Under the pieces are notes generated by a model that did no database searches, was not told the DNA's origin, and saw nothing but the letters and a program-made list of their open reading frames with translations. This document shows positions 36,029 to 49,967 of a stretch of 64,000 nucleotides of DNA, in pieces. Origin of the DNA: Onchocerca volvulus (Eukaryota > Nematoda > Chromadorea > Rhabditida > Onchocercidae); the NCBI GenBank assembly GCA_000499405.2, contig HG738137.1, forward strand, positions 15,587,873 to 15,651,872. The letters run 5' to 3'. Made by a program: the position numbers and the translations under genes. Position 1 is the first letter of the stretch. Every line of letters starts with the position of its first letter.

Positions 36029-38867
36029 ATAAATTTAATAAGCCATGTTTAACTAATTAAAGGAAAGATCATTAAGATAGATAAACGATAGATCAAAAAG
36101 TGATATTTATCACTTTTTTTTTTCAAGTATCAATCTTGAATAAATTTCTGAAATATTCGAAATGTTCTTCCAAAAAAAAAAAAAAATCAAAAATTGTAAT
36201 AGTAAGGATAATTTACTTCCGTTTTTTTTTTACAAATTTTATTTAAAATAAGAAAGAAATTATTTTATTTATTCAATTTTTACATATTCTAAATTCTTTC
36301 CAATACAAGTACTTATTTCGTTTTTTTTTTTCCTTTTTATCAACAATTTTAACATTATCAGATAATGTTAATCGTATAATTATTTTTTTTTCCTGTCAAT
36401 GGTGATTATTTTATGTGTATAGAAAAAAAAAAAAATTTTGTTATTTCTAAATATTTCGATTGTTATAAATTAATTTTTCAATAAATAAATAAATAATTAA
36501 CTTTATGAGGAATGTTTTTTCATACCTTTAAATTATTGTTAATCGAACAAAAACAAGTTAATGGAATTGAAAAATTTGAATAAATAGAATCAATATATTT
36601 ACTAATGACATGTTATTTGTTTCAATTTCATGGTAATTTTATCAGATTTAATCAAATTCCGTCGATCTTTCAATGACTTCCGAAATATCTTTTAAAGAAT
36701 ATTTTATTGATCATTTGACCGAATTAATAGAGAAAAATAGTTTCTATTCATATCATAAATATTAAAGAAATTCAATTTAGCAATCCTAACATAAATCCAG
36801 ATAGCAATTTTGACGCAAATCTATAAAATTTTGAAGAAATTCAGATAGCAATTCTAACATAAATCCATAGAAGTTTAGAAAAAAAAAAAAAAAAAAAAAA
36901 ACATAAAACAGACGTAAATCCATAAATATTGAAAAAATGCAATACAGTAATCCTGATGTAAATCCACAGAAGAAATTCGGGTAGCAATCCTGCCTGATGT
37001 AGAATCCATTCATAAAGATTAAAAAATTCAGTGTAACAAATTATGACGTAAATTCAGAAACATTAAAGAAATTTAAATAGCAAATTTGACAAATTTTCCC
37101 TGTACAATACGATTATTATATAAAAACTCGTGATATTTCAATCAATTAATTAAAAATTCAATCTTTCGATTAAAACTATCAATAGCATTTATAATTATAT
37201 CAGTCATTTTCAATCCCTTATTTTCATTCGCTAACATTTCGAAGATATAATTTATATATTGATGTTTAATTCTCTTCTTTTTTTTCATTCTTTTACTAAA
37301 GAAAATCGATTTTTTGTCAAAGCGAAATTCATTGAATTGACAAACATTCTTGTGATTCTCTAAAAAGACGGAGCAGAATTTTAGTTCGTGACTCTGACTG
37401 TCACATTGATTGTCGTTTATTTTTTTTTTTTTTATTTTTTTCATTCAAATTATAATCCCTCTCATTGCATCTCATTACTAAGTGTCTTGTCTTTGCGATA
37501 AATCGATCTCAATGCTTCAGGGTCACACAAAATCTATTTGCTATTGACGACAAGTCACAAGTCAGATATACAACACCGAGTCTATCGCGTCCTGTCATAT
37601 CTCATCTATTGTTAATGGTAATAGTAATAGCTTTATCGCAATAATACTTTCTACAACACTAGAGTGTAGTATTGAATCTGACTCTTCTTTTCTATCATAC
37701 CACTGAAGTTCTACCGAAGTTAGAAAGGCAATATTGTTTATTGATCGATTATATTTGAGTGAAATAATCTGACTTTAGCATAAAATCTTGACTCAATTTT
37801 AAAACAGTTACGTGTAAAATCTCGAAATGGCAAAACCTTTAGTATTTCCGAAAAAAAGTCTCTGCAATTATTGGTAAATAAAAATGCAATTTCGAAAACG
37901 GAAGAACTGCTTTATTCAATCAATGTGATACATATAAAAGCGCGATATATTATCAGTCAGCCTAATTGCGTAACATAAGCGAAACTGACATACATACTAA
38001 TAGAAGTTTGATATGAAACGACCCAATAATATTTCCATTCTTTAGCGTTTACTTGCATATAAAAAAGAGCATTTGTAATAAAACTTTTAGAATAAACCGG
38101 GAAGATATTATGTGTAAAAGCAAATACTGCTATGAAAAATGTTACTGACAAGGAACATATTTAATCGGGACCGTAAAAGCTACAGTATTTGGGATCTCAA
38201 TTTCATCGCAACAAGCTAAAGAAAAAAAAGATCAAATGATATATAAATCACTGAAAAGTACTGATACTTTAACGAGACAAAAATTAATGCCCACCAAATT
38301 TCAGTCCACACAATTGATTAACCTCAACATCAACTCTCTAATTAATACGTATATTTTCTGTTTCCTTATTGCCAGAAAGACCGCCTAGTTTTCCAATACT
38401 ATCACTACCACTTTACGCATTCATAGCGGATTACTTAATTATAATAATTCTTCATAACAAAGATAAGAAAGAAATGACCAAATAAGATCCCACAAATCAC
38501 AGAAATTTTCATAAAGAACTAGGAAAAGTAACTAATTTCGAAAGGTTCTTTTCAATCAATAAAACATTATCTTAAAGATTAGAAAATAAAATTCGCAAAA
38601 ATTCCATTACCATATACTATTTTATTCATCTCATACTTTCGAGAAGTTATAAAAAAATCATCATTAAGAGGAAATTTTTGAAAAGAGCTCCTATGGTAAT
38701 GTTCAGTTTTAATGAAAAGAGCATAAACGAAAAGTGGTCAACGAATTATCACTGTAAAATATCATCGCTAAAGTATTTTGTTATAGTGAAGAAATATCTA
38801 TCGAATAAGGAAAATGAAATCTTTTACCCAACATCTTTAGCGAGAGTGAAACGGAAATTAAAAATTG
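36029..38867. other. Intergenic between convergent collagen and akirin genes
   Basis: No firm gene. It contains poly(T) and poly(A) runs, the minisatellite at 36765-37095, and isolated short open frames (for example minus strand 38151-37957) with no splice or family support. Confidence 0.45.
36765..37095. repeat. Minisatellite, about 55 bp imperfect unit
   Basis: Units resembling AAGAAATTCAAATAGCAAT, then CCTGACGTAAATCCATAAA, recur about six times with substitutions and an internal poly(A) expansion near 36880-36902. The array lies between the collagen and akirin 3' ends. Confidence 0.75.
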
Positions 38868-40413
38868 TTAGGAAAGGTACGATAATTCTACACCATCGTC
38901 TTGATGCTGACGCTCAATTTGTTCGCGAGCAAATTGCACATATTGTTCATGCTGCTCTGAAAAAAATTTTCTAAAATTCTTTGAAAAAAGATTGATGTTA
39001 TAATACATATTAGTTCTGGAGAGAAAGAGATGCTGGGAAATGAAGAGACGACAGAGAGTTAGAGTTATTGTGAAATTTTTTCTAAATGAAAAGGATGACA
39101 GTATTTTTTTTTTTAACGCCTTGAAAAAATTTATGTATTCACATGTGATAAACAAAATTACCTTCTAAACGTTGGTTCAATATCGTTTCGTATTCATATC
39201 TAAGACGTACTTCCTGCTGTTTTAATAGCCTTTCGCAAATCATCATTACCTGAAGACCGAAAAAATTCAAAATTCAACAAGATTCACCCACTTTACTTCT
39301 TAAAGATGTTTGATTGCTGATTCTTTTTCTCTTTTCTAATAGTGTAACAGTAGTTTATAAACTTCATTAAGGATATGTAAATGTAAACAGAAGACAGGAG
39401 AATTTCGCATGTGATCATTTTTCTGATCCACGGTATTAATTACTCATGATTTCACGGTATTAATTATTCATGCAAGTCGTCAAAAAATATATAGCTTGAG
39501 ATTCCAATGCCTACCTGCTTTAGAGAAAACTGTGGTTTCTCGTACAGATCCTTCATTGATGACGTCTTTTGCACATTTGTTTCACCTTCTGATTCACTGC
39601 CCGACTAAAATCCCAAAATAATGATAAAATTATACGTGTATAGATCAATTTCCAGATGTAACATGAATATGCTTCTCATCCTAATCGAAATAAAGTGAGC
39701 AAGGTCGAAGGTCGAGAAAATCAGTTATTCATTGCTTTGCTATGATATGCATGAATATAAATTTCAAATGATTTAAGAAATCTAACAATTTAAAAAATTT
39801 TCTCACATTATTATTGGGTGATAATGGTGCTTCACGATAACCATGTTCCGAATTCGTTCCATTCCCGGATGATAAATTACAAGAAAAATGAGACCCGTAT
39901 CGCTGTGCAGCACCATTTCCTTCACAGTCACCTGCGTTCATCACATTTGAAGTAAGCGTGCGATGTGGAATTAGATGGCGACGTTTCAGATAACGTACCT
40001 GCAAATAGCATCCTACACATGAAACCCAAAATGCAAACCAAATCTTAAAGCATGACAAAGAGAAAGCGGACCATACACAATATTTAAAAATATTTTCTTG
40101 GATCCAAATACATAAGCATTCATTCGTAAACAACTTACTTCAGCCCGCAAATACGATTCTAACTGTCCCGATGAAAGCTGTAAATTATTGCCAACTTGGG
40201 CAAATGGTGAATTATCGCAAGCTTCACGGTCCTGCAAATTCAACAATTTGCTGAATTTAGGCGAATTCAAAAACATCGCAATATTATATGTAGAAAATCA
40301 ATAAAAAATTCCTAAACTAAAAAAATATTGCTGCGAAACAAAAGCTGCACTGAACAGCATAAATGCATAGAAATATTTTCGGAAATTTCAAAAAAATCAA
40401 AAAAAAAAAAAAT

Positions 40414-40464
<51 letters not shown>

Positions 40465-40810
40465 AAACCTTACATTAAAATTATTATCCAAACCATAAAT
40501 ATGATAACAAACAACTAATACAACTCTTTTTTAAATGTCTACATAAAATCGCAATCCAAAATTAATGAATCAATGAATTAATGAATCAATGAGTGCAGAA
40601 AAAATAAAGTGATTTTACTTTAGGATCGCGTAGTTGCATCAAAGCACTCGAAGCACCTGAAGTCGGCAGTGATGCAGCGATTGTACCGATTTGTGCACGG
40701 AATGGTGAGCAATGGGTTTGAGTATGACGTGCACGTTTCGCTTCACTTCCCTCCGCAATTAGATAATCATCATAATCGTATGGCCTTTTTAATGCAATAC
40801 CGCAAGCCAT
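38868..40810 (-). CDS. akir-1: Akirin, nuclear transcription cofactor, complete, six exons
   Basis: Minus-strand exons are 40810-40619, 40231-40139, 39998-39807, 39604-39515, 39249-39162 and 38956-38868. Lengths (192, 93, 192, 90, 88, 89) sum to 744 nt, giving 247 residues, and all phases close with GT-AG introns. The N-terminus MACGIALKRPYDYDD is the akirin start. A basic stretch EAKRARH may serve as the nuclear localisation signal. Exons 4-5 give the conserved F-S-L-K-Q-V-x-M-I-C-E-R-L-L-K-x-x-E region. The last exon gives EQHEQYVQFAREQIERQ and the typical akirin end SYLS. Akirins are small nuclear proteins that bridge transcription factors to SWI/SNF remodelling complexes; in C. elegans AKIR-1 acts in immunity and meiosis. 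The middle exon 3 (64 codons, Ser/Asn/Gly-rich) makes this protein longer than typical akirins of about 200 residues. Intron 1 contains a 48-nt poly(G) run on the plus strand. Confidence 0.95.
40416..40463 (+). repeat. 48-nt uninterrupted poly(G) run in akirin intron 1
   Basis: Bases 40416-40463 are all G on the plus strand, so the akirin transcript carries poly(C). The flanks are A/T-only. Such a tract can form G-quadruplexes and is unstable in replication. Its exact length may be an assembly estimate. Confidence 0.9.
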
Positions 40811-43610
40811 GGTATGTTAATTGCACTATTACAAATGAAATGTACCTGAAATAATACCTTACATCAACCATTTTCTAGCGCTTTTTCTATGACATATTTC
40901 ATTCTCGTACTTCTAAAAGCAATAAACATATCGTAAAGCGTTACAAAAAATATATCATACGCACTGTGCGTCAACAATTCCTGAACTGGACAGGAAAAAT
41001 TTAACGAGATCAGCAACGAAAAGTTGCAATACATTCTACTATACTTTTCTTATTTCTTCAAATTCCTTCCTTTCTATATCTTCATGCACAGTATGCAAAC
41101 ATTGTTTGGATATGGAAAAAGACACTTCTCGATCAATTGAAAATTCTGCATCTAAGCAAATCTTACTATTAATGTCACCAATGATATCATTACTAATCTT
41201 AACAAAAAATTTTGGTGAACAAGAACACGCTCGCTTGCATATATATAAGCATTGCACTTTATTATCGATTAAATTTCAAAGGAAAAGCTAGATTAAAGAT
41301 GTTGATGTTTTCAATTTCGTTTTCTCTGTTTGGAAGAATACTATTGGAAGTATCCTGAAACTCTACTAATTTATACATGAAATCCAATTTGAACATAAAT
41401 ATGATTGTTGAAAAGGTTGAAGAAAGAAAAGAAGATGCGAAGTACAATTAAACCATGAATTTCATGATTTTCTTCTAAAAAATTTTACGTAAGTAAGATC
41501 AGGAAAACTACAAGCGGCATAATGAATATTTTCAAGAAAGTGATATAACATTTTATGCTTATTTCGAATAAAATTTTCGTCCTATTTTCACATCAAAATT
41601 TTTGTCCTATTTTCACACTAATGATTTGTGTTAGCATATGCCAGTTTATGAAAAGTAATTCTTAAAAATACCTAAATATTAACACCAAAACCATCTGCTC
41701 CTCCCCCCTCCACCTCCCATTTACAAAACATCCCAATACTGCCAGTCTAAACATCCAAACATTCCAGTAGAACACGATGATTCGCACATTAGAGTAGATC
41801 ACGATGATATTACATTCTCAATAGGCATGGGAGTCGGGATGAAAAAACATATCCCATCTTATATTTTTGTCATTCATTCTAACATAATTTAAATATGAAA
41901 TTATTATTAAGTCAATTTCAATTCCCTAGAAAGGAGTGAGATTTTTGAAAAAATGATTGCAGTTGAAGTTGATATAATTAATTTAAATTCAACTGAATGA
42001 ATATAAATAACTCAAATTCAGTCATAAATACAAATATTATTTGCTTTATTTTTTCGTTTTTCTTAGACCATCATTATTGATTTATTATGAAATGAATTGA
42101 AATAATTCAAAAAAGATTCAATTTAAAATATGTTTTCGATATATTTTTCTCAAAACATTTATAATTGGCAATCACAAATGATTGCAAAGAAAATTAGGAT
42201 AATAGATTTCAAGTTTAACTTAAAATAAATTGCATAATCATTGAAAGTAATTTTTCATAAAAAATAATAGAAACAAAATTAAAATTATCTGATTTGAAAA
42301 AACAAGATAAAAGTGAATGAGTGAATCGCTGTTGCATAAATATCATTTTAAAAAATTTGAATTACTTGATACATAAATAATTAATCTCACATCATCATTC
42401 TCAGTCGGATTTTGTGATTTCAATTTGATTTATTTTAATTAAGCATAAATAAAATGCTATAATTTTATTTCTTTTTTAAAGATACTATTTCTAATCAAAT
42501 TAAAATTAGTCAAAATAAATCAAATGACGGGCCATAAAATCTAATTAGCATTTTACTAGTCCATCCAATATGGAATAATTCCTATGCCTACAAAAATGTC
42601 ATATTGTAGATAACCTGTTATATCCATAAATGAAAACCTATGATTTATTAATGCTAATTTACAAAAAAAAAAAAAAAAAAAGAGAAAAAAAAAGAAAAAA
42701 AAGTATGAAAAGTGCATGTTATTAGATTAATGATAAAAAAGAATTTTGAAATGATGAATAGAACATATCGAATGATTCTGAAAAAAGTAACTTGCAAAAG
42801 TTACATAAATTTCGAATTAAACATCCTATATTACCAACAAAAAAACACAGCGAAAAAATGCTTATCACAATTTGCCACTTTAAAATTATTCAAAAAAGAT
42901 TGATTAACTCTTTTTGAAATTCAAAATGCAATTGATATTCTTTTAGGATATCAAATATCTAACTGAAGATAATATTTCATACAATGACTGACAAAAAGGG
43001 ATTTGATGGATGTATGAAATAATATATCTTTCGGAAGTTGAATTTTGAGCCATAAATTCTTATCATTATTTTAATCTATTGGACGAATCCTGTTCTATTA
43101 CAACGATCAAATGTGAGATAATAATTGAATTGGAGCGTCTTATTTTCAAAATATTTTCTTTCTTTTGAATAAACAGTCGATCACTTTTTCCCGTTTTTTT
43201 TTTTCTTTTTTTTCTAACCCTTTATCATAAATAATAGTTTATACAATCAAAATATATAATTCCTAACATTCATTTTAGTGATAGCAAAAAAAAAAAAAAA
43301 AAAAGAAAAAAAATTGAAAAAACTGACTGAAACAATCTTTTTATAATGCTATCGATTGGAAAAATTTTTCAACATTTCAACTTTCGAATTTTTATTATCA
43401 CTATGATGAATTGATTCTATTTGTAATTATGACATAGCTATGCAAATGTATGACGGAACTGAATAAATCGATGCAATGTATATTAAATTTTATATGTTAA
43501 ATATTTTATACATATATTAAAATATTGAACAAATATGTTGTCATAGATATGCTAAAATATTAGATATACTGAATTTCAGATGACATATTGAAATATTGAT
43601 AAATATATTA

Positions 43611-43954
43611 TACTAGCTGGAGCCGGTCGTATGAACCATCTGGAGTTTATATAAATAGCAATGTAAATGTTTGTTCTAAATCTTAAACCTCTAAAAGTTC
43701 TTTAAACACGCGCCCTATTCGAATGCAACGTTGCATTCCAAATCAATCGATGAAAAAAAATTGAAATCTGTAAAAAAAAAAAAAAAAAAAAAAACGTGCC
43801 GAAAATAGGCGTGATCATAAATTAAAAAAGTAGGATATTTAAATCGGAACACACGCCTATTCGAATGCAACGTTCTGTCAATATTTTAAATCAATCAATG
43901 AAGGACTTGCAATGTAGTGTCAAAAGTTACAATGGACTTATTTTTATTTCTATA
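43611..43954. repeat. Possible nonautonomous transposon remnant inserted in a simple repeat
   Basis: A segment starting TACTAGCTGGAGCCGGTCGT is richer in GC than its surroundings and contains two direct copies of CCTATTCGAATGCAACGTT (about 43722 and 43857), each followed by AAATCAATC-ATGAA. On both sides lie similar ATATTGAAATATTGA-type repeats (43495-43610 and 43955-44002). The ACTAGCTG start recalls the ends of RTE-like or SINE-like elements, but the identity is a guess. Confidence 0.35.
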
Positions 43955-46387
43955 AATGAATATATTGAAATATTAAATAGATATGTTGAAATATTGAAAT
44001 AAATCGAAAGCTTTTTGTGGTAAATAGTTTTTAAATGGTAATCGAAAAATCAAACTCATTAAGTCAATTTAAAATTCAGAAAAAATAAAATTTATGCAGA
44101 TCAAATAACTATCTTATATATTTTTTTTATATGGAACTAATTTTAATATGCATGTTTTCATAATTTTTACATTTAATTGTGTTGCAATCTTGTCTCTTGC
44201 GAATTTTATTTCGTTTTTTTTAAAACTTTTGGAAATATAAACATTTTCTCAATACTTTATCTTCATCAATTTTCGATCTCAAAAATGAAACTTTTTCAAA
44301 ATTGGCTACTTTTTTTTTTGAAAAAAATAGGAAAGAATTTTTTTCGAAAAATTCTAAAAAATAATGAAAAAAAAGAAAATGGATAAGTTGCCATTAGTCT
44401 TCGATAATCTTATTGTAGTTAATATTTTTTTTTTTCATCGCTATATTATTCGTTTTCTGCAAAAATTCTTTGCTTTTTTTTTTCTTTTTTTTTTTTTTTT
44501 TATAAACTATCAATTTTTTTTTTTATCAGGTTTTATAAATCAAACTACACATAAAACCAGATCCAAATATTTCAAAGCAAATATTGTACATCAATTGAAT
44601 GAATACATCGATTGATTATGAAAATAAAACAAACAAAATATTTTTGTGCTTTTATTTTCAAAATAATCGTTGTGTTTATTCAACTGCTGCGTAATATTTG
44701 CACAGATTTTTGGCTATTTTGCAAAGGCATACGACGATGTTATTTTATTATAATATATTTTTCAATTTATGCATGAAAAAAAAAAATTTATTCGGGATAA
44801 GAAAACAAGAAGAAAAGAAAATGCCAATTTCTTAATCTTATCTTATTTGTAAAATTTTATTTCAATTAATTTGCATTTGCTTTCCTTGTTATTAGTTTAC
44901 AATTCAAAATAAAATGAACTAATTCTCGGTATTGAAGCAATATAATTAAAATAATTTTTCATTTGTTTCATTTTTTTCTTTCGTTTTTAAATGATGGATT
45001 ATTTCCATTTAAAAATGAAATTTGAAGTTTAAATTTTTTAGCATTTCTGATGAATAGCAAAAAGTATCATACGAAATAACTAAGTGATATCATATAGATT
45101 ATGTCTGATAAGTTGATAAGCTAAACATTTTTTGTTCTCTAACAAATCAGTTATATTTTCTAGGTTAATAAAAACATAATATAGCTATCATAAGCTAAAT
45201 GATTTATTAATTAGATTTACCAATTTACTGTTCACAAATATTGATTAAATTCAATTAGCATATTTTTTCTGTGAATTTTATTTATCGTATATTATAATTA
45301 TCTAATAAATAGTATCGGGAGTTCTTGATGATTGCTATCCCACAGTTTCGTACCACACTTTTTTAATTTTCATTATCAGTTTATCGTTAATTTTACATGT
45401 CATCTTTTTGGTGATCATTAAAACAATTTGATTTACGAATCTGCACTTAATTACAATTTTTCTCATAATTTATTCCTTCGAAAGTACTTATTAAATTGCT
45501 TTTAAAAAATTCATAAAGGAACTAAAAATGAAATATTAATATAAATTCTTAAAGAAAAATTAATTGAAAAATTTTTGATATTGAGATTATTATTTATTCA
45601 TTCATTTTTCTTTTCTTTAAAAAAACTGCAATTGAATTGTTAATTTTTTGTTTCATTTTCCATTTTTATCAAATAACCCAAAGATTATTGATCAAGTTTT
45701 ATAAATTAAAAATTTTAGAAATTTTTTTTTTGTCACAAATAAAATATGGAAAAATTCCGGAACTAATTTGTTGATAATGCAGCAAGTAAATGTGAACATG
45801 AAATCATTGCTTGTTTCATCAACTATTTTCTTCAAATAACTAACTAAGGCTGGAAATTATCTCAAAATTTCATATTTCCTAAAAAAAAAAAAAAAAAAAA
45901 AGAAAAAAGAAAAAGAAATCAAATGAATAATTAACAATTTGATAAATAAGTAATTCGATCATTCGACGTTTTGCTGACAAACTAATTTATGGTTAGCAAT
46001 ATTTAATCAATTTTTTTCAAATTTTCACAGATATTAGAAAAAAAATTATTTAGTTGAATAGCTATAAAAACTTCATTTTTTTTTTTTTAAAGCTTCATAA
46101 TATTTCTCTTTCCTTTTTCCATCTCTCAATTATTTTGTTTGCTTGCAAAATTGCAAATTTTAGCTATAATTTAAAATTTAAAATGATGAAAATTACGAAA
46201 AATTTAATTAAGTTGAAAACTTCACTTATTTATGATTTGTAACATATTTGAGAATAAAAATTAATAAGGAGAATTTGAAATTTAAAAAAAAAAAATGAGA
46301 TTGCAATGAAAAAGTGCTACTGATATAAATCAATCTAAAAGATTATTTTTCTTATACTTATACTACATTATGTACCTACCAATCATA

Positions 46388-46467
46388 AACATGCAGCGTA
46401 ACATGCGTGAAATTTTTATGCTGCAATAACATGCAGCGTAACATGCATAAAACTGTTATGCTGCAAT
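46388..46467. repeat. Two tandem 40 bp hairpin units
   Basis: AACATGCAGCGTAACATGC begins at 46388 and again at 46428. In each unit GCAGCGTAAC is followed about 12 nt later by TTATGCTGCAAT, so each unit can fold on itself with roughly a 10 bp stem. Unit differences are confined mostly to the loop. Confidence 0.7.
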
Positions 46468-47018
46468 ATAATGATCAATTTTAGCAACAGTAGCAATATA
46501 TATAATCAATCATATCAGAAATATTTGCAAGCAATAATAAATTTGTGAACATTTTACTCAAAGATTGCTACTATTAATAGTAAGTATTAAAATCAATAAA
46601 AATCAATTTGATAAAAATTTTGAAACTGATTGATTTGAACAATATCATTGAAAGAAAAAAACGCTTATTCGATTAATCTAAAATGTATGCAGACAGATAA
46701 GATTGATGAAACCAAAAAAAAAATTTAAAAAAAAAGCAGAAAATGAATATTTTTAAAAAATTTTTTTAATAAAATTATCCATCATAACAGAATAATGCAA
46801 GAATTGATAAAAAGCTATAAATGTGGAAGAATAGATTAAATTTCCGATATTTTGATCTAATTTTAAATTTATTAAATTTGATTCATTTTTCTTGTCCAAA
46901 TGAGCAGAAAAGGATGAATGATTAAATTTTTTTCTCCAAAATTTAGAAACATATATCAAAAGTTCTATTCATGATGTAGCAAACAGTAGCAGAAAAATAT
47001 CTCAGCGTAAAATTTGGA

Positions 47019-47110
47019 TAAAAATAACAATAATAACAATAAAAAAATAATAATATTAATAATAATAACATTACTAATATTAATATTAATATTAATAACA
47101 ATACCAGTAA
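47019..47110. repeat. AAT/AAC trinucleotide microsatellite
   Basis: Imperfect AATAAC/AATATT repeats with an A-run inside. Open frames across it are Leu/Ile artefacts on the minus strand. Confidence 0.7.
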
Positions 47111-48044
47111 TATATTATTTCGCTTTTCTTTTTTTTTCTTTTTTTTGAAGAATTTAGGGATTAATTTGGACAACAAAATCAATAGTAATAATATCAGCAA
47201 CAATAAAATTATTGTTGTTGCAACAAAACAAGAAATAGATAATAATAATGATGTAATCGAAATATTATTTTATTCCCGAAAAAAAAAAAATTATTTCATT
47301 TTATCATTTCTTTTCTTCCTTTTTTAATAAGATATTCAATAATTTATTGGCTAATATATATTTCCTCGTTTCCTTATTATACTCGTGAATATCGGAAGCA
47401 TTTTGCTTCCAAAAATAATATAATTGAACATTTTTTTTTTTTTTTTTTTTTACTGGCAAACAAATGAATTTTGGTAAATTAACGATGTAAAAATTTTGTC
47501 ATTTCAATTTATTCAGAAATTTTTGCTTTCTATAAATAAATTTGTTTGATTGCAAAAAAAAAAAAAAACTGCCGCCGAAAATTGATATAGTGTTAAATTA
47601 TGAGTGTTACAGTTATATATAAATATTATTTAGACGAAATATTTCTAAAATGAATCTTAAATATAACAAACAATTGAATGGTTGCAATAGAATATAAAAT
47701 TCAGTCAATAAGCAATATTAAATTATTTTTAGTATGTTATAAACATTTAATTCAAGTATATCTAAATATTTTTTGACTATATTTAAATACACTTAAGTAA
47801 ATATTTTTTCTTCTCCAATATTAAATATAAGTAACTACGGATAATGACAACAATTAAATTATTATCATCGTGTTATCAGCCAAGCATTCCTACCTTTCAA
47901 TTTCATGTACAATGCTTTGAAAGCATATTGTTTTATGATTTAGGTATTTATAGTTCAAATTTAAAAATATTCACATTCTAGAGATTTATAGTTCAATTTT
48001 AAATGTCCTTATATGTAATCATTAAAATAAGTAAATATATAATT

Positions 48045-48332
48045 AAACTAAGCAGTCAGTAATTAAACAATAGCTAAACTAAATATTTGCTAAACCAAAA
48101 TGATCACTGAATTAAATGTTATTAAATTAGACAAACAAAATAATCACTAAATTAAACGAAATAATCACTGAATTAATCCTGAATTAAACCAAACAATCAT
48201 TAAATTAAACTGAACAATCATTAAACCAGACTAAATAATCATTAGACCAAATTAAGTAATGATTAAATTAAACAAAAATAATCGCCAATTAAGTTAAATT
48301 AAATAATTACTAAATCAAACTAAACAATGATT
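48045..48332. repeat. Minisatellite, about 26 bp imperfect unit
   Basis: About eleven degenerate units of the form AATTAAACTAAACAATCACT with variable spacers. Non-coding. Confidence 0.7.
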
Positions 48333-49967
48333 ATATGATTCGTATTATCGATATTCTATGATCGATAGAGGGATCAATACCAAATAATAAAAAAACCATT
48401 CAATTGTTAACTCAAGGAAGATTGCGTAAAACGATAGAAAATTAAGCATTAGATTATTCCGACCATTTTCTCGTAATTTAATTTGAAAACTTCAAAAGTT
48501 TAAGGAATTTAAACTTCAATTTTTTTTTTTTTTTTTATAAAAGAATAAATTAAAAGTACCAAACGGAAGAGATGTAAACTCGTTAAAAGAGACAATATCT
48601 TTTACCTCCTTTTCTTTACTTGAGTAATCCATCATTTCTAAAATACTTTGAAGAAAAAAATTTCAACTTCAAGCCCCAAACTTCCCTTCAACTTCCCGAT
48701 CCTTCCTTGTTTGGAAAAGTTTTTGCATGCAACGTTGCACTGTTATGTTGCTGCAATAAGCAGACTATTGTAATGCAAGCGCGAAATGCAATATTCGAAA
48801 TTGCGACATTTTTTTTTTTTTAGAAAAAAGTGAGGTGTGGTAATTTGTTTTAATTTTTGGAGTGTTATTTCATATTATAAATTAGCAATTTAATTATATT
48901 GCAATATTTATGCAGCGCAATTAAATGCATATAATAATAAGATGCGCATGCAATAATTGCGATGCATATAACAATGATTAAGCCTGAGGCGGCGCACGCT
49001 GAAATCAGAAAGCATGCAATGGCATTTAGTTGCAGATATGCATAATAATGAGGCGGCATGCATGCTGTATAATCATTGCAGAATGCACGCATTTATGATT
49101 ATAACGTATAAACATATAATGAGTGATAGTGGATATATACATATTGATGTATGCTATTATTTTACTAATTCTAAGCATCAGGATTAATTCAGTTCAGATT
49201 GCATCAAACGTTTATGTCCATCAAATGATGCGTAAGTATGTGGGAAATAATAAGTTACACGCTGCACGACATTACCAAGCATCTATATACGTCAATATGC
49301 ACGCACACACACATACATATATTTATTCAGATATTTCCAAGTATACTAACCATGTATGTGATTATGTTTGTATTGATCGGGTACGTGTGCATAGATATGT
49401 GTGAAGTATGATTAGTGTTAAATATGATCAGTTCAGCCAAGCAGTATGGATAAATACGTGAAAAGAATCTCGAAAAAACATTTGGAACAAAATATTCGAC
49501 CGAATTCTGCTTCTGTAAGTTCGTCAACTTTATCTTTTTTCTGGAAAAATTATATCTGCGAAATGTTATTCTAATATATAATCATTGATGTTCAATATAG
49601 CTTCAGTGGGGCTGATTTCATATATAAATATATATATATAGCGTTTTAGATTTATACATCAACTTTAGGTGGAAATATCTAGGAATATGAAAGAATTTGA
49701 GAAATTAAAAAATGAACATAATACGTGACGGTCAAACTTGATTGAATACATGATGCATAATATTGCATTTATTGCATTATAGTAGTTCATTGACATCGAA
49801 ATTTTCGAAGTTACGTTAAATTTTTTTGTAAAGTAAGATGAATAATATTGGTTTATATTCATTTTCTGAATGATCATGGATTTTTTTTGATGCATTTATT
49901 CGGAGACTTATGTTATTTCGAAAATCAAGCATATATTTTGGAAGTTTTTCAGGTTAACATCGAAAAC

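Larger units (their letters stand above)
40811..49952. other. Gene-poor 9 kb region, repeats only
   Basis: No conserved exon was found between akirin and DCC1. A minus-strand open frame at 41257-41039 (72 residues, with SIDREVSFSISKQCLHTVHE and EFEEIRKV) is coding-like in composition and could be an exon of an upstream gene, but it has no recognised family. The rest holds microsatellites and the repeats listed separately. A segment at 48890-49110 is rich in ATGCAT/GCATGC words. The pyrimidine run at 41698-41720 stands out from the AT-rich background. Confidence 0.4.

Noticed and set aside
37957..38151. Minus-strand 64-residue hydrophobic frame
   Set aside because: It has no acceptor, donor or family support and sits in the 3' flank of akirin. 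It may be chance.
49123..49404. Plus-strand 93-residue frame
   Set aside because: It has His/Tyr/Ile-rich composition from ATGCAT- and ACACAC-type repeats. No splice context or similarity.
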